In this document: positions 50,327-58,291 of the stretch, in pieces | How positions within the stretch are numbered: position 1 is the first letter of the stretch | How the letters are laid out: each line of letters starts with the position of its first letter | Source of the DNA: AV40 sp035568175 | GTDB lineage: Bacteria; Verrucomicrobiota; Verrucomicrobiia; Chthoniobacterales; UBA10450 | Length of the DNA stretch: 64,000 nucleotides | Assembly: GCA_035568175.1 (NCBI GenBank) | Contig: DATMON010000008.1 | Location: 62,001 to 126,000 of the forward strand | Reading direction: 5' to 3' | Notes under the pieces: model-generated | Databases searched by the model: none | What the model saw: only the letters and a program-made list of their open reading frames with translations | What the model was told of the DNA's origin: nothing | Program-made: the position numbers and the translations under genes

Positions 50327-50410
50327 CGGTAGGCAAACGCGCCCTTCCGCTCCGAGCGAAACAAATTCAGCGAAGCAGAAAAGGCGCGACTGTTAGCTTG
50401 TCTACCTTAG
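50327..50410. repeat. 84-bp hairpin repeat, copy A
   Basis: CGGTAGGCAAACGCGCCCTT, CCGCTCCGAGCGAAACAAAT and on to ACCTTAG. The arms CGCGCCC and GGCGCG with CCGCT/AGCGA form a long imperfect stem around CGAAACAAATTC. Copy B at 52404 is about 85% identical. This copy lies between the convergent LysR and YkgJ-like genes, ending 4 bases before the latter's stop, so it probably acts as a two-way terminator. Confidence 0.82.
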
Positions 50411-50413
50411 CGT

Positions 50414-50869
50414 TTATCGCATTTCTGCGAGGACGTCTGCGACAGCATTTTGTAAAGGGCGCGGACCGTCTCCGTTTAGTGCAAGATCGACATCTTCGAG
50501 GCGTCGAATCATATCAAGCACTTCCCGCCGCGCGATTGGTCCACCAGCTGCGGCGCAAAAGTGAGTGCGGCAACCGAACGGCCGATCTTCGTAGATCAGG
50601 CAGTTGCCGGTTTCTTGTTGAAGCATTGGGCACGAGCCATCAGCATTTTCCGGTAGTGATTTTCGGCCGGTGGCGCGAAGTGCCTTGGCCGCGACGACCG
50701 CCTCGCCTTTCGTCAGATACGGAGTGCGTCCAGTCAGTTTGAAATGGCAACATTCCGTTTTGCGCAGGCAATTGCGTTCGATCGGCTTTTGCGCAAGATC
50801 GACATAAACCTGTCGCACTTCCGCCAGCGCGGTCTGCAATTTCTCCGGAAGAAAATTTCGAAAGCTCAT
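50414..50869 (-). CDS. YkgJ-family cysteine cluster protein
   Basis: About 151 residues from ATG 50869, which overlaps the stop of the flavoprotein gene as ATGA; the frame is open a further 19 codons. Cysteine clusters: NCLRKTECCHF, GSCPMLQ, GNCLIYEDRPFGCRTHFCAA. This matches the YkgJ zinc- or iron-binding family (Fe-S oxidoreductase-like) whose biochemical role is unsettled. Two exact 10-mer copies lie within it (50483, 50795), reading as VDLA both times. Confidence 0.82.
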   Translation of the reverse strand: MSFRNFLPEKLQTALAEVRQVYVDLAQKPIERNCLRKTECCHFKLTGRTPYLTKGEAVVAAKALRATGRKSLPENADGSCPMLQQETGNCLIYEDRPFGCRTHFCAAAGGPIARREVLDMIRRLEDVDLALNGDGPRPLQNAVADVLAEMR

Positions 50870-52101
50870 ACAGTGGCGGGCTCGACTCCGGCCATAGCGT
50901 GTCCCGCAATCCACCCGGTGGTCCAAGCAGCCTGGAAATTAAAGCCGCCAGTGATGCCGTCGACGTCGAGCAGCTCGCCCGCAAAATAGAGATTTGGTGT
51001 GACTCGGCTTTCCATGGTTTTGAAATTGATCTCGCGCAATCGCACGCCGCCGCAAGTGACAAACTCCTCTTTGTTCAACGACTTCCCATCGACCTCGAGT
51101 TCCGTCGCGCGCAACTGCCGAACCAGTTCGTTCATTCCAGCACGTGTCAGCGAAGTCCAGATCGTTTCCGGAAAAACGCCGGCGTTCGAAACCAATTTCT
51201 CCCAGAGTCGCGCCGGGATTGCGCCGATAGGTGAATTATTTACTCGCCGGGTCGGGTCGGTTTGTCTCCGCGATTGAAACTCGTTTCGGAGATCGCCTTC
51301 GTTTAAGTGTGGGACCCAATTCACATGAAGTGAGAAGCGATAGCTCTTCTCGTACAAAATGCGCGCGCCCCAGGCGGAGAGCCGCAACACGGCGGGACCG
51401 CTGATTCCGTTGTGTGTGATAAGCAGCGGTCCGCGCTCCCGCAATTTTTCCACAGACAATTCCACGTCGCTTACTGATAGCCCCGGCAACGATCGCAGCC
51501 AGGGCGCTGGAACATGGAGCGAAAAGAGCGACGGCACCGGCGGTTCGATGGTATGACCGAGGGAACGAACTAACTCGATTATGCCGCCGATACTTCGGCA
51601 ACCGCCCGTCGCCAGAAGCAGTCGGTCGCACGCCGTCGATTCTCCATCGTTGAATTTCAATTCGAACCCGCCTTCGGTTCGAACGTGCCCGCTTTCGATG
51701 CCTTTGCGGGTGAATACTCGCACCCCTGCGGCCTTCGCCTCATTAATCAAACAATCGATCACGGTTTCCGATGAATCTGTCACTGGAAAGATTCGCCCGT
51801 CCTCTTCACGTTTGAGGCGGACGCCACGCGCTTCAAACCAGGCAACTGTGTCATCCGCTGAAAACCGATGGAACGGCGAAATGAGCTCCCGCTCGCCGCG
51901 CGGATAACGTGTCGTGAAAATCCGCGGATCGAATAAAGCGTGCGTCACATTGCAACGTCCGCCGCCTGAAACGCGCACCTTGGAAAGAAATTGCGAGCTG
52001 CGCTCGAAAAGCGAAACGTTGCAGTTTCGATTGGCAAGCGCCGCAGCGATCGCAGCAAAAAAACCGGCGGCACCGCCACCGACGACTACGATTTCAGTCA
52101 C
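50866..52101 (-). CDS. HI0933/BaiN-type NAD(P)/FAD-dependent oxidoreductase
   Basis: A 411-residue flavoprotein. The FAD fold is at VVGGGAAGFFAAIAAALA (6-23) and the family motif SGGGRCNVTHA follows near 45; GGCRSIGG and the C-terminal DGITGGFNFQAAWTTGWIAG near 380 match the HI0933 family, to which BaiN belongs. The substrate is unknown. It heads the pair with the YkgJ-like gene on the minus strand. Confidence 0.9.
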   Translation of the reverse strand: MTEIVVVGGGAAGFFAAIAAALANRNCNVSLFERSSQFLSKVRVSGGGRCNVTHALFDPRIFTTRYPRGERELISPFHRFSADDTVAWFEARGVRLKREEDGRIFPVTDSSETVIDCLINEAKAAGVRVFTRKGIESGHVRTEGGFELKFNDGESTACDRLLLATGGCRSIGGIIELVRSLGHTIEPPVPSLFSLHVPAPWLRSLPGLSVSDVELSVEKLRERGPLLITHNGISGPAVLRLSAWGARILYEKSYRFSLHVNWVPHLNEGDLRNEFQSRRQTDPTRRVNNSPIGAIPARLWEKLVSNAGVFPETIWTSLTRAGMNELVRQLRATELEVDGKSLNKEEFVTCGGVRLREINFKTMESRVTPNLYFAGELLDVDGITGGFNFQAAWTTGWIAGHAMAGVEPATV

Positions 52102-52199
52102 TCACCAACTTATCGATAAAATGCGGACCGCATTCGAAAATCTGGTGAACGCTCGCGACAGTTTTGCAGTCAACAGGGCGAAGGAAATAAAGGAGATAT

Positions 52200-52397
52200 A
52201 TGTTTAACAAAGCCGCGGAACGTTTGGGAATGTTGATTTTTGGATTTGTGCTCGCGATTTCCATAAAGCCGGCGGTGGCTGACGAAAGGTTGACCGCACA
52301 CAACAAGGACATCGTTCGGAATTTCTATACGGCGGTGTTAGTTGGCCGTCCTCAGGTGCCGACCGGCATGATCGCAGAGCATTGGGCCGCCGATTAA
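52200..52397 (+). pseudogene. Truncated SnoaL/NTF2-like secreted protein
   Basis: 65 residues after an excellent ribosome site (AAAGGAGATATAT before ATG 52200). A signal peptide (LGMLIFGFVLAISIKPAVA) leads to ERLTAHNKDIVRNFYTAVLVG, the first helix of a SnoaL-like fold, but the frame stops 14 residues later where a full domain would need about 90 more. The stop is followed 6 bases on by the 84-bp repeat, which may have displaced the 3' part. It could also be a genuine short protein. Confidence 0.5.
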
Positions 52398-52403
52398 TTA
52401 AAA

Positions 52404-52488
52404 CGGTACGCAAAACGCGCCCCTCCGCTCCGCGCGAAACAAATTCGGCGGAGCAGAAAAGGGCGCGAATGTTAGTTGTCGAACTTAG
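52404..52488. repeat. 84-bp hairpin repeat, copy B
   Basis: CGGTACGCAAAACGCGCCCC, TCCGCTCCGCGCGAAACAAA, then GGCGGAGCAGAAAAGGGCGC. The arms CGCGCCC/GGGCGCG and CTCCGC/GCGGAG pair better than in copy A, giving a long hairpin. It lies between the convergent truncated SnoaL-like gene and the secreted-protein gene at 52492, ending 3 bases before the latter's stop. Confidence 0.85.
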
Positions 52489-52491
52489 TTC

Positions 52492-52821
52492 TTAATCCTC
52501 GTCGAGGACTACGCGATCGACGAGCATGTTGTCGCCTTCACCCACATAGTGAACGCTCACCGGCACGCCCACCCTGATTTTGGTGCGGGCGGCAGTCTCG
52601 TCGAGTTCCTTACCGCTTCTGGTCACATAAACGACCTTTTTGCCGAAGCGATAATGTCTCGGACCGGCACTTTCCTTCAGCACGATGGTGCTACCCGGAG
52701 AAAACTCCGTGATCGTGCCGCTGCCCTCAGTCGTAGTCGTTGTGGTGGTGGTTTCAGAAACCTGTGCCCACGCGAACGGAGCCGCGACTGCCAATGCCAT
52801 ACTGAGTATTAACTTCTTCAT
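52492..52821 (-). CDS. Small secreted Thr-rich protein, paralogue of 44387-44755
   Basis: 109 residues: signal peptide MKKLILSMALAVAAPFAWA, linker SETTTTTTTTEGSG, domain TITEFSPGSTIVLKESAGPR and VPVSVHYVGEGDNMLVDRVV. The domain aligns along its length with the protein at 44387-44755. Function unknown; presumably periplasmic. No copy of the 49269-type box was found upstream. Confidence 0.75.
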   Translation of the reverse strand: MKKLILSMALAVAAPFAWAQVSETTTTTTTTEGSGTITEFSPGSTIVLKESAGPRHYRFGKKVVYVTRSGKELDETAARTKIRVGVPVSVHYVGEGDNMLVDRVVLDED

Positions 52822-52949
52822 TTAACCTTAGACGCGGCGCAGCGTCCGCGTATTCGGATTTCATTTTGCGTTTCTCGGCGATTTGCCGAGAAAGTCGCAC
52901 CAATCAAAAATTGCTCGACTTGAATTTCGCTGACGGAGACAAAGACGCC

Positions 52950-53795
52950 ATGGAACCGACAATGCCACCACAACCGCCGCCACCGCCGTTAACGCCGACG
53001 CCGCCCCGCGGAAATTGGTGGCACCGAAATTGGAAATGGTTTGTCCCAACCGGGTGCCTGACCCTCATCGCCATGGCGGTGCTGTTTGTCACTTGCATCG
53101 TCTTTCTTGTCTTCAGCGTCATGAAATCGTCGGACGCGTACAAGATCGCGGTCGCGCGAGCAAAAAGCGACGAACGCGTCGTGGCCGCGCTCGGAACTCC
53201 CATCCGCGAAGGAATGTTCAGTTCCGGCAAGACAAACGTGAACGGACCGTCCGGCGAAGCGGACATCGCGATTCCGATCTCTGGGCCAAAGGGTAAAGCG
53301 ACGATTTATGCGTTGGGGACGAAATCTGAGGGGACCTGGAGCTTTTCGAAACTAAACGTTAGGATCGATGGCACCGGAGAAACGATTGATCTGAATGAAA
53401 CTGAATCGGCTTCGAATGAAAAGGGACCCGGCAAGAAACAAGACGGATCTCGCCCAAACGCTCGTATCGAATCGATCACGCTCGCTCGGGAACAAGGTGG
53501 TGAGTTAAAGCCGGTGAAGAATTTCAAACGCGCCGACAATCCGGAACATATCGTCGTCACGCTGAGCGAGGGAAACTCGGGGGCGCACGTCAAAACCGTT
53601 TGGACGAATCTCAACGCCGGCGGCGTGAGCAATCAGAAGCTTTGGGAAAAGGAACTGATTTTGGACATGCCAAATCCGCGCGCCGATTTCTCGCTTTCCA
53701 ACACCAGCGACAAGAAGTTCCCGGCTGGCGAGTACAAGATCGACATCTACCTCAATGACACGCTAATCGACACGGTGCGGTACAAAGTTCAATAA
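52950..53795 (+). CDS. Coa1-like membrane protein
   Basis: About 281 residues from ATG 52950 (MEPTMPPQPPPPPLTPTPPR); the frame opens earlier at 52866 but with no signal character. After a Pro-rich cytosolic start comes a membrane helix (WFVPTGCLTLIAMAVLFVTC), then AVARAKSDERVVAALGTPIR, resembling the cytochrome c oxidase assembly Coa1/Tim21-like module, and a long soluble C-terminal part. The Coa1 assignment is by pattern memory; no oxidase genes are nearby. Confidence 0.6.
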   Translation: MEPTMPPQPPPPPLTPTPPRGNWWHRNWKWFVPTGCLTLIAMAVLFVTCIVFLVFSVMKSSDAYKIAVARAKSDERVVAALGTPIREGMFSSGKTNVNGPSGEADIAIPISGPKGKATIYALGTKSEGTWSFSKLNVRIDGTGETIDLNETESASNEKGPGKKQDGSRPNARIESITLAREQGGELKPVKNFKRADNPEHIVVTLSEGNSGAHVKTVWTNLNAGGVSNQKLWEKELILDMPNPRADFSLSNTSDKKFPAGEYKIDIYLNDTLIDTVRYKVQ

Positions 53796-53802
53796 CTGAC
53801 TC

Positions 53803-54495
53803 TTACTCTCGGCGTTCACTCCCGTGGATGATGTGCAATCCGACGAGGCGTCCGATTAGAGCCACCAAATAAAATTGTCCCAGGATCGCCTCAAGAAGAG
53901 CCATCGTTCGCGCGCCGGTCGTGCGCGGCACAATGTCGCCGTAGCCGACGGTAGCGAGCGTGATGTAACTGAAGTATCTCATCTCGATGACGCGGCCGAT
54001 GTAATCATTCCGCGCCACTTCGGTCGGAGTCGCGAACGCGCCCGGATAACATTCGTCTAGGACCGCGTAACCAAAGGCCCACGCGTAGCCAATAAGCAAA
54101 TACGCGCATATGGCAGCGAATATTTTATCGGACGTGACTCGTCCACTGCGCACGACGTAGCCCAGGATCGCGACAGCAAACAACATCAGCAGCGCAATCA
54201 TGCTCGCATGCGAGACCATGACCATGATGTGACTTGGATAGGCTTGGAGCAGAAAGGTCCCGAGGATTGACAAGATCGACAAGACAATGGCGATAACGAA
54301 AATCTGTTTGCATTCGCTGATGGCGTAAAGACCGCTGAGCAGCATGGCAGCGCCGATCACATTTAAAATCAAAGTCCCGTGACGACTCGTGCTCAGGACT
54401 GGTCCAACAATAATAAGCGTCAGCAGCGCAATCAGAAGGACAAGATGCCGCCGCGGAGGATCGGAGTCTCTCATGTACGTAGAGAGACTGTTCAA
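53803..54495 (-). CDS. Two-pore-type potassium channel protein
   Basis: 230 residues (or 223 from the Met at 54474). Several membrane helices precede the selectivity filter in FSYITLATVGYGDIVPRTTG, the K+ channel signature TVGYGD, which is followed by a final helix ALLEAILGQFYLVALIGRLV. No RCK/TrkA-N regulatory domain. Topology of six helices with one pore loop is probable. Convergent with the Coa1-like gene, 7 bases apart. Confidence 0.85.
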   Translation of the reverse strand: MNSLSTYMRDSDPPRRHLVLLIALLTLIIVGPVLSTSRHGTLILNVIGAAMLLSGLYAISECKQIFVIAIVLSILSILGTFLLQAYPSHIMVMVSHASMIALLMLFAVAILGYVVRSGRVTSDKIFAAICAYLLIGYAWAFGYAVLDECYPGAFATPTEVARNDYIGRVIEMRYFSYITLATVGYGDIVPRTTGARTMALLEAILGQFYLVALIGRLVGLHIIHGSERRE

Positions 54496-54535
54496 CTTGG
54501 CTCAGAATGACAAGGTCGCTCGCGAAGCGGCACAG

Positions 54536-54566
54536 TTTCCTCTCCCGCAGCGCGCGGGAGAGGAAA
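54536..54566. terminator. 13-bp perfect hairpin, repeat-related
   Basis: TTTCCTCTCCCGC, loop AGCGC, GCGGGAGAGGAAA. It is 18 bases past the stop of the minus-strand secreted gene and can terminate it. Its arms and the neighbouring CGCGAAGCGGCA (54520) recur in the in-frame glxK element at 33388-33445. Confidence 0.75.
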
Positions 54567-54584
54567 CCGAAGAGATTGCGAGGA

Positions 54585-55295
54585 TTACGGTCCGACCGTA
54601 ATGCCGCCGGACTGACTAAACGCTTTGACTTGGGTGACGGTCACCGAGCCGGGTCCGGCGCAAGCCCCGGCAGTATTGGTGGTGTAAGCCGTGCTACAGG
54701 GTGCGGTCGTCCCGTTGTTGGTGCACTCAAAATCCCACGACACAACGAGGTGATGATTACCACCTCCCACATTCGGCGCGACAAAGTTGAAGCCGTGCGC
54801 CGCCAGCGTGCTCGTGACGAGATCAATATTGCAGTTGTTGTTCATGGCGCAGCCCGCAATCGAGTCAAAGACATTGCTGCTGAGCTGTTGAAAACGTTCG
54901 TCATAGATGATGCCAGGGCTGGCGGTGCTCGCCGGTGCCACTGGCTTACCATCAAGCGTGACGAATATTTTCACCGCGGCCGAATTGGCGGAGCTTTCCA
55001 TTGCGCCCGTGATCTGTGTGTTGTTGAAGAGACCGGTCACCAACGATGGTGTAATCAGCAACGTCGTGAACTCCGAATTTGGCGTCTTAATGTAGGTATC
55101 GAGCATCATAGTGGGAGTGCTCGAGCCGGGCATCAGAGCGCCGCCATTCTGTCCTGGCGTCGTGTTGATGGTGCATTGCGTCTGTGAAATCGAAGCGGTG
55201 AAGTTGCCGCTGCTTTGTGCCAACGCGAACGGCGACGCTGAGATCGCCAACGCCAGGATTATTCCGGGGACTACTAGCTTATAATGCTGTTGCAT
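54585..55295 (-). CDS. Secreted hypothetical protein
   Basis: 236 residues with a signal peptide (LVVPGIILALAISASPFALA) and a Thr/Asn/Ser-rich beta-type body. Four cysteines in the C-terminal half (GCAMNNNCN and ECTNNGTTAPCS) plus one near the N-terminus suggest disulfides. No family is recognised. Isolated, with a hairpin downstream. The 329 bases upstream (55296-55624) must hold its promoter. Confidence 0.7.
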   Translation of the reverse strand: MQQHYKLVVPGIILALAISASPFALAQSSGNFTASISQTQCTINTTPGQNGGALMPGSSTPTMMLDTYIKTPNSEFTTLLITPSLVTGLFNNTQITGAMESSANSAAVKIFVTLDGKPVAPASTASPGIIYDERFQQLSSNVFDSIAGCAMNNNCNIDLVTSTLAAHGFNFVAPNVGGGNHHLVVSWDFECTNNGTTAPCSTAYTTNTAGACAGPGSVTVTQVKAFSQSGGITVGP

Positions 55296-55624
55296 AATGA
55301 TGTTCCTTTTGCTTTGCCGCGCGCCCTGGAAAAACCGCGGCTGGTTGGTGTTGATTAGACCCTCTGAGACTATATCGTCCCTGCCCGGACTCGCCGGCCA
55401 ATGAGGATCAATTTTCCATACTCATCGGATTTCCCGCGCTGACCGGATGCGTCACCAATAGGTATTTTTGTTACAATTGTGTGACGCTTTCCCGCGCCTT
55501 TACGGAGAATCGCCCCTGAAGGTGAATCGACCGCTCCGCGGGCGATGCTAGATTAATATGGCTTCGCCGCCTAGCTGACATCGAGGTCCGAGCCGGACTG
55601 GCATTCGAGACTGCTCGATCCGCC
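55296..55624. other. Gene-free gap of 329 bases
   Basis: Between the secreted-protein start and the thrC stop. It contains an AT-rich stretch near 55460 (GGTATTTTTGTTACAATTGT) flanked by CGTCAC and GTGACG, a possible operator or promoter for the minus-strand gene. I see no conserved frame, tRNA or repeat. Confidence 0.5.
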
Positions 55625-56797
55625 TCACTCGAAGCATTCGAGGTATTTGATCCCTGAGCCGGTGTTGAAAATCACGACGCGTTCGTTGGCGTCGATCTTT
55701 CCGGACGCGCGAAGCGTTTTGAGCGCGGCGAAGCAAGCCGCGCCTTCTGGCGCGACAAATAAACCTTCTTTGGAACCGACTTCGCGAACCATGCGAATCA
55801 TTTCGTCGTCATTAACGGCAATCGCGCCGCCATTCGAGTCGCGAAGAATTCGGAGCATCAAAAAATCGCCGATTGCTTTCGGGACGCGCAAACCGGAAGC
55901 GACCGTGTGTGCGTTCGGAAATTCCGCGGCGAATTTTTCGCCGGCTTCAAACGCGCGCACGATCGGCGCGCAACCACTGGCCTGAACCGAAAACATTCGC
56001 GGCCGTTTCGAATCGATCCAACCGAGCGTTTCCATTTCGTCGAACGCTTTCCACATTCCGATCAGTCCGGTGCCGCCGCCGGTTGGGTAAAGAATGACGT
56101 CGGGTAATTTCCAGTTCAGTTGCTCGGCGATTTCGTAACCGAGCGTTTTTTTGCCTTCAATCCGATACGGCTCTTTCAGGGTGGAGAGATCGAACCAGCC
56201 TTCCTTCTCTTTGCGGCGCGCGATCTCGGCACCGCAGTCAGTGATCAGTCCGTCAATCAACGTCACGTGCGCGCCGAGCTCGCGGCATTCGATGATGTTC
56301 GCGCGCGGCGTGTCGCGCGGCATGAAGATGTGCGCTTCGAGGCCAGCGCGCGCGGCATAGGCGGCGAGCGCACCGCCAGCGTTTCCCGCGCTCGGGACGG
56401 CGAGTTTTTTCGCGCCAAGATATTTCGCCATCGAAACGGCCACGCTCATCCCGCGCGCTTTGAAACTCTGGGTTGGGTTAAGCGATTCATCCTTGATCCA
56501 AAGATCGACATCGTCGGCGAACGTTTTCGCGCGCAAAAGCGGTGTTCCGCCTTCGCCGAGCGAAATCGGCTCGGCGTTTTTGGGCAGCGGCAACAGTTCC
56601 CGGTACCGCCAGAGCGATTTCTCGCGAGCTCGCAAAGCGTCGCTCCAACTTGACTGCTTAAAGCAGTCAAGTTTCCCCACCGCGGCGAGATCGATGATGG
56701 CGAACAATGGTTTTTGACAGGCGGTGCAAAGATTTTGCAACCGCGAACAATCGTGACGCAACCCGCAGGCGGTGCATTCGAGATGAGTCAGAAACAT
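55625..56797 (-). CDS. thrC: Threonine synthase
   Basis: About 390 residues from ATG 56797 (MFLTHLECTACGLRHD); an ATG eight codons earlier is possible. A zinc-ribbon start (CTACG...CTACQ) is followed by a fold-type II PLP domain: SLNPTQSFKARGMSVAVSMA with the PLP Lys, PSAGNAGGALAAYAARAG and YPTGGGTGLIGMWKAF. It converts O-phosphohomoserine to threonine. Between the zinc ribbon and the core the in-frame palindrome adds KLDCFKQSSW. Not adjacent to other threonine genes. Confidence 0.9.
   Translation of the reverse strand: MFLTHLECTACGLRHDCSRLQNLCTACQKPLFAIIDLAAVGKLDCFKQSSWSDALRAREKSLWRYRELLPLPKNAEPISLGEGGTPLLRAKTFADDVDLWIKDESLNPTQSFKARGMSVAVSMAKYLGAKKLAVPSAGNAGGALAAYAARAGLEAHIFMPRDTPRANIIECRELGAHVTLIDGLITDCGAEIARRKEKEGWFDLSTLKEPYRIEGKKTLGYEIAEQLNWKLPDVILYPTGGGTGLIGMWKAFDEMETLGWIDSKRPRMFSVQASGCAPIVRAFEAGEKFAAEFPNAHTVASGLRVPKAIGDFLMLRILRDSNGGAIAVNDDEMIRMVREVGSKEGLFVAPEGAACFAALKTLRASGKIDANERVVIFNTGSGIKYLECFE
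56647..56673. repeat. In-frame palindromic element in thrC
   Basis: AACTTGACTGCTT, A, AAGCAGTCAAGTT: 13-base perfect inverted repeat around one base, identical to the core of the element in argJ (15276-15304), in the same orientation and frame. It encodes KLDCFKQSS in a linker of threonine synthase. Confidence 0.93.
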
Positions 56798-56842
56798 AGA
56801 AGACTTAGATCTGGAAACCAAGAACCCAGGAAAGAGATTCTA

Positions 56843-56916
56843 ATCAGGAAAGCAAGAAAGCAGGAAAAGAGAAGAGCATGAAATCGTCTTATTTCCTCTT
56901 TTCCTGCTTTCCTGAT
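56843..56916. repeat. AATCAGGAAAGC-type inverted repeat
   Basis: The left arm AATCAGGAAAGCAAGAAAGC then AGGAAAAGAG pairs with the right arm ending TTTTCCTGCTTTCCTGAT. The left arm has an extra 8-base unit. It fills the gap between thrC and the divergent symporter gene, so it may also form the leader of either. Confidence 0.75.
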
Positions 56917-56938
56917 TCATCTTCAATCTGCGGAAGAG

Positions 56939-58291
56939 ATGCAGCTCCCTTCGGAGAATCCAACTCGCCGGCGGTGGTACCGCCCGTCGTTGACGACGCA
57001 GATCATGATCGGGCTCGTCGGCGGCGCGCTCATTGGATGGCTGCAGCCCGATTGGGGTAATAAAGTTTATTTCCTGCGCGACATTTTCATCAATCTGATC
57101 AAGTCGATCATCGCGCCGCTGGTTTTCTCCACCATTGTTGTCGGTATTGCCGGCGCGGGCGCGTTAAAAAAAGTCGGCCGGATGGGAATCAAAGCGCTGA
57201 TCTTTTTCGAAATCGCCACCACTGCGGCACTTTTCATCGGGCTGACGGTGGTGAATTTCACGAAACCGGGAGCGGGCGTGACGCTCGCTACCGAAAACAT
57301 CGACATCGTCAAACAGATCGGGCAAACGCATCCGCAAACTTTTGCGGGAACAATCGTGCACGCGTTTCCCTCGAGCATCATCGACGCGATGGCGCGGGGC
57401 GACGTTCTACAAATCGTCGCGTTCAGCGTGTTGTTCGCGCTTGCGGTTTCCGCTGTCGGCGAAAAAGGCCAACCGATCGTGCGCGCGATGGAAAGCCTTG
57501 CGCAAATCATGTTCAAGTTCACAAATTACGTGATGATGTTCGCACCGATCGGCGTCGGCGCGGCGATGGCGCACACGATTGGGACGCAAGGTCCCGGTGT
57601 GTTGGTAAATCTGGGCAAATTGATTCTCTCGCTTTACGTCGCGCTGATCATTTTTGTCGTCGTCGTTTTTGGAATCGTGATCTGGCTTGCGCGAATTCCG
57701 CTTCGACAATTTTTCCGCGCGGTGCGCGAACCGGCGGCGCTCGCGTTCGCTACCACCAGCAGCGAATCGGCGTTGCCGAAAGCAATGCAAGCAATGGAAC
57801 GGTTCGGCGTACCGCCGGCGATCGTTGGCTTCGTTATGCCGACCGGTTACTCATTTAATCTCACTGGATCGACTTTGTACCTCGCAATGGCGTCCGTTTT
57901 TGTCGCGCAAGCCGCCGAGACAACTTCGGCTTGGCACATGAGTGTCGGTGCCCAAATCACGATGATGTTAACGCTCATGCTGACATCGAAAGGCGTCGCT
58001 GGTGTGCCACGTTCGTCGCTGGTGATCTTACTCGCGGCCCTGAATTCATTTATTCCGGGAGGACTCGGCCCAATCGGTGTCGCAATTATTTTTGGCGTAG
58101 ACGAATTGATGGATATGGGGCGCACGGCTGTAAACGTAATCGGGAATTGTCTCGCAACCGTCGTGGTGGCGCGCTGGGAAAAGGACTTCGATGAAACCCG
58201 AGCGCGAGTTTTTGGAACGGCGCAAGAAGCGGAGCTGGACTTAAAATCCGGCAACGCCGCGTTCGCCGATGCGGTCCGTCAGGGTGATTAA
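56939..58291 (+). CDS. Dicarboxylate/amino acid:cation symporter (DAACS)
   Basis: A 450-residue glutamate transporter homologue (GltP/DctA family) with about eight membrane helices and the two re-entrant loops. Diagnostic are the serine-rich loop FATTSSESALPKAMQAMERF near 280 and VMPTGYSFNLTGSTLYLAMA near 305, plus the later GVPRSSLVILLAALNSF. It takes up dicarboxylates or acidic amino acids with sodium or protons; motifs do not decide which. Start ATG 56939 follows a repeat-rich gap. Convergent with asnS, whose stop is at 58292. Confidence 0.93.
   Translation: MQLPSENPTRRRWYRPSLTTQIMIGLVGGALIGWLQPDWGNKVYFLRDIFINLIKSIIAPLVFSTIVVGIAGAGALKKVGRMGIKALIFFEIATTAALFIGLTVVNFTKPGAGVTLATENIDIVKQIGQTHPQTFAGTIVHAFPSSIIDAMARGDVLQIVAFSVLFALAVSAVGEKGQPIVRAMESLAQIMFKFTNYVMMFAPIGVGAAMAHTIGTQGPGVLVNLGKLILSLYVALIIFVVVVFGIVIWLARIPLRQFFRAVREPAALAFATTSSESALPKAMQAMERFGVPPAIVGFVMPTGYSFNLTGSTLYLAMASVFVAQAAETTSAWHMSVGAQITMMLTLMLTSKGVAGVPRSSLVILLAALNSFIPGGLGPIGVAIIFGVDELMDMGRTAVNVIGNCLATVVVARWEKDFDETRARVFGTAQEAELDLKSGNAAFADAVRQGD

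Noticed and set aside
50116..50742. Plus-strand frame of 208 codons overlapping LysR 3' end and YkgJ-like gene
   Set aside because: It crosses the hairpin repeat and is antisense to a gene with clear cysteine motifs.
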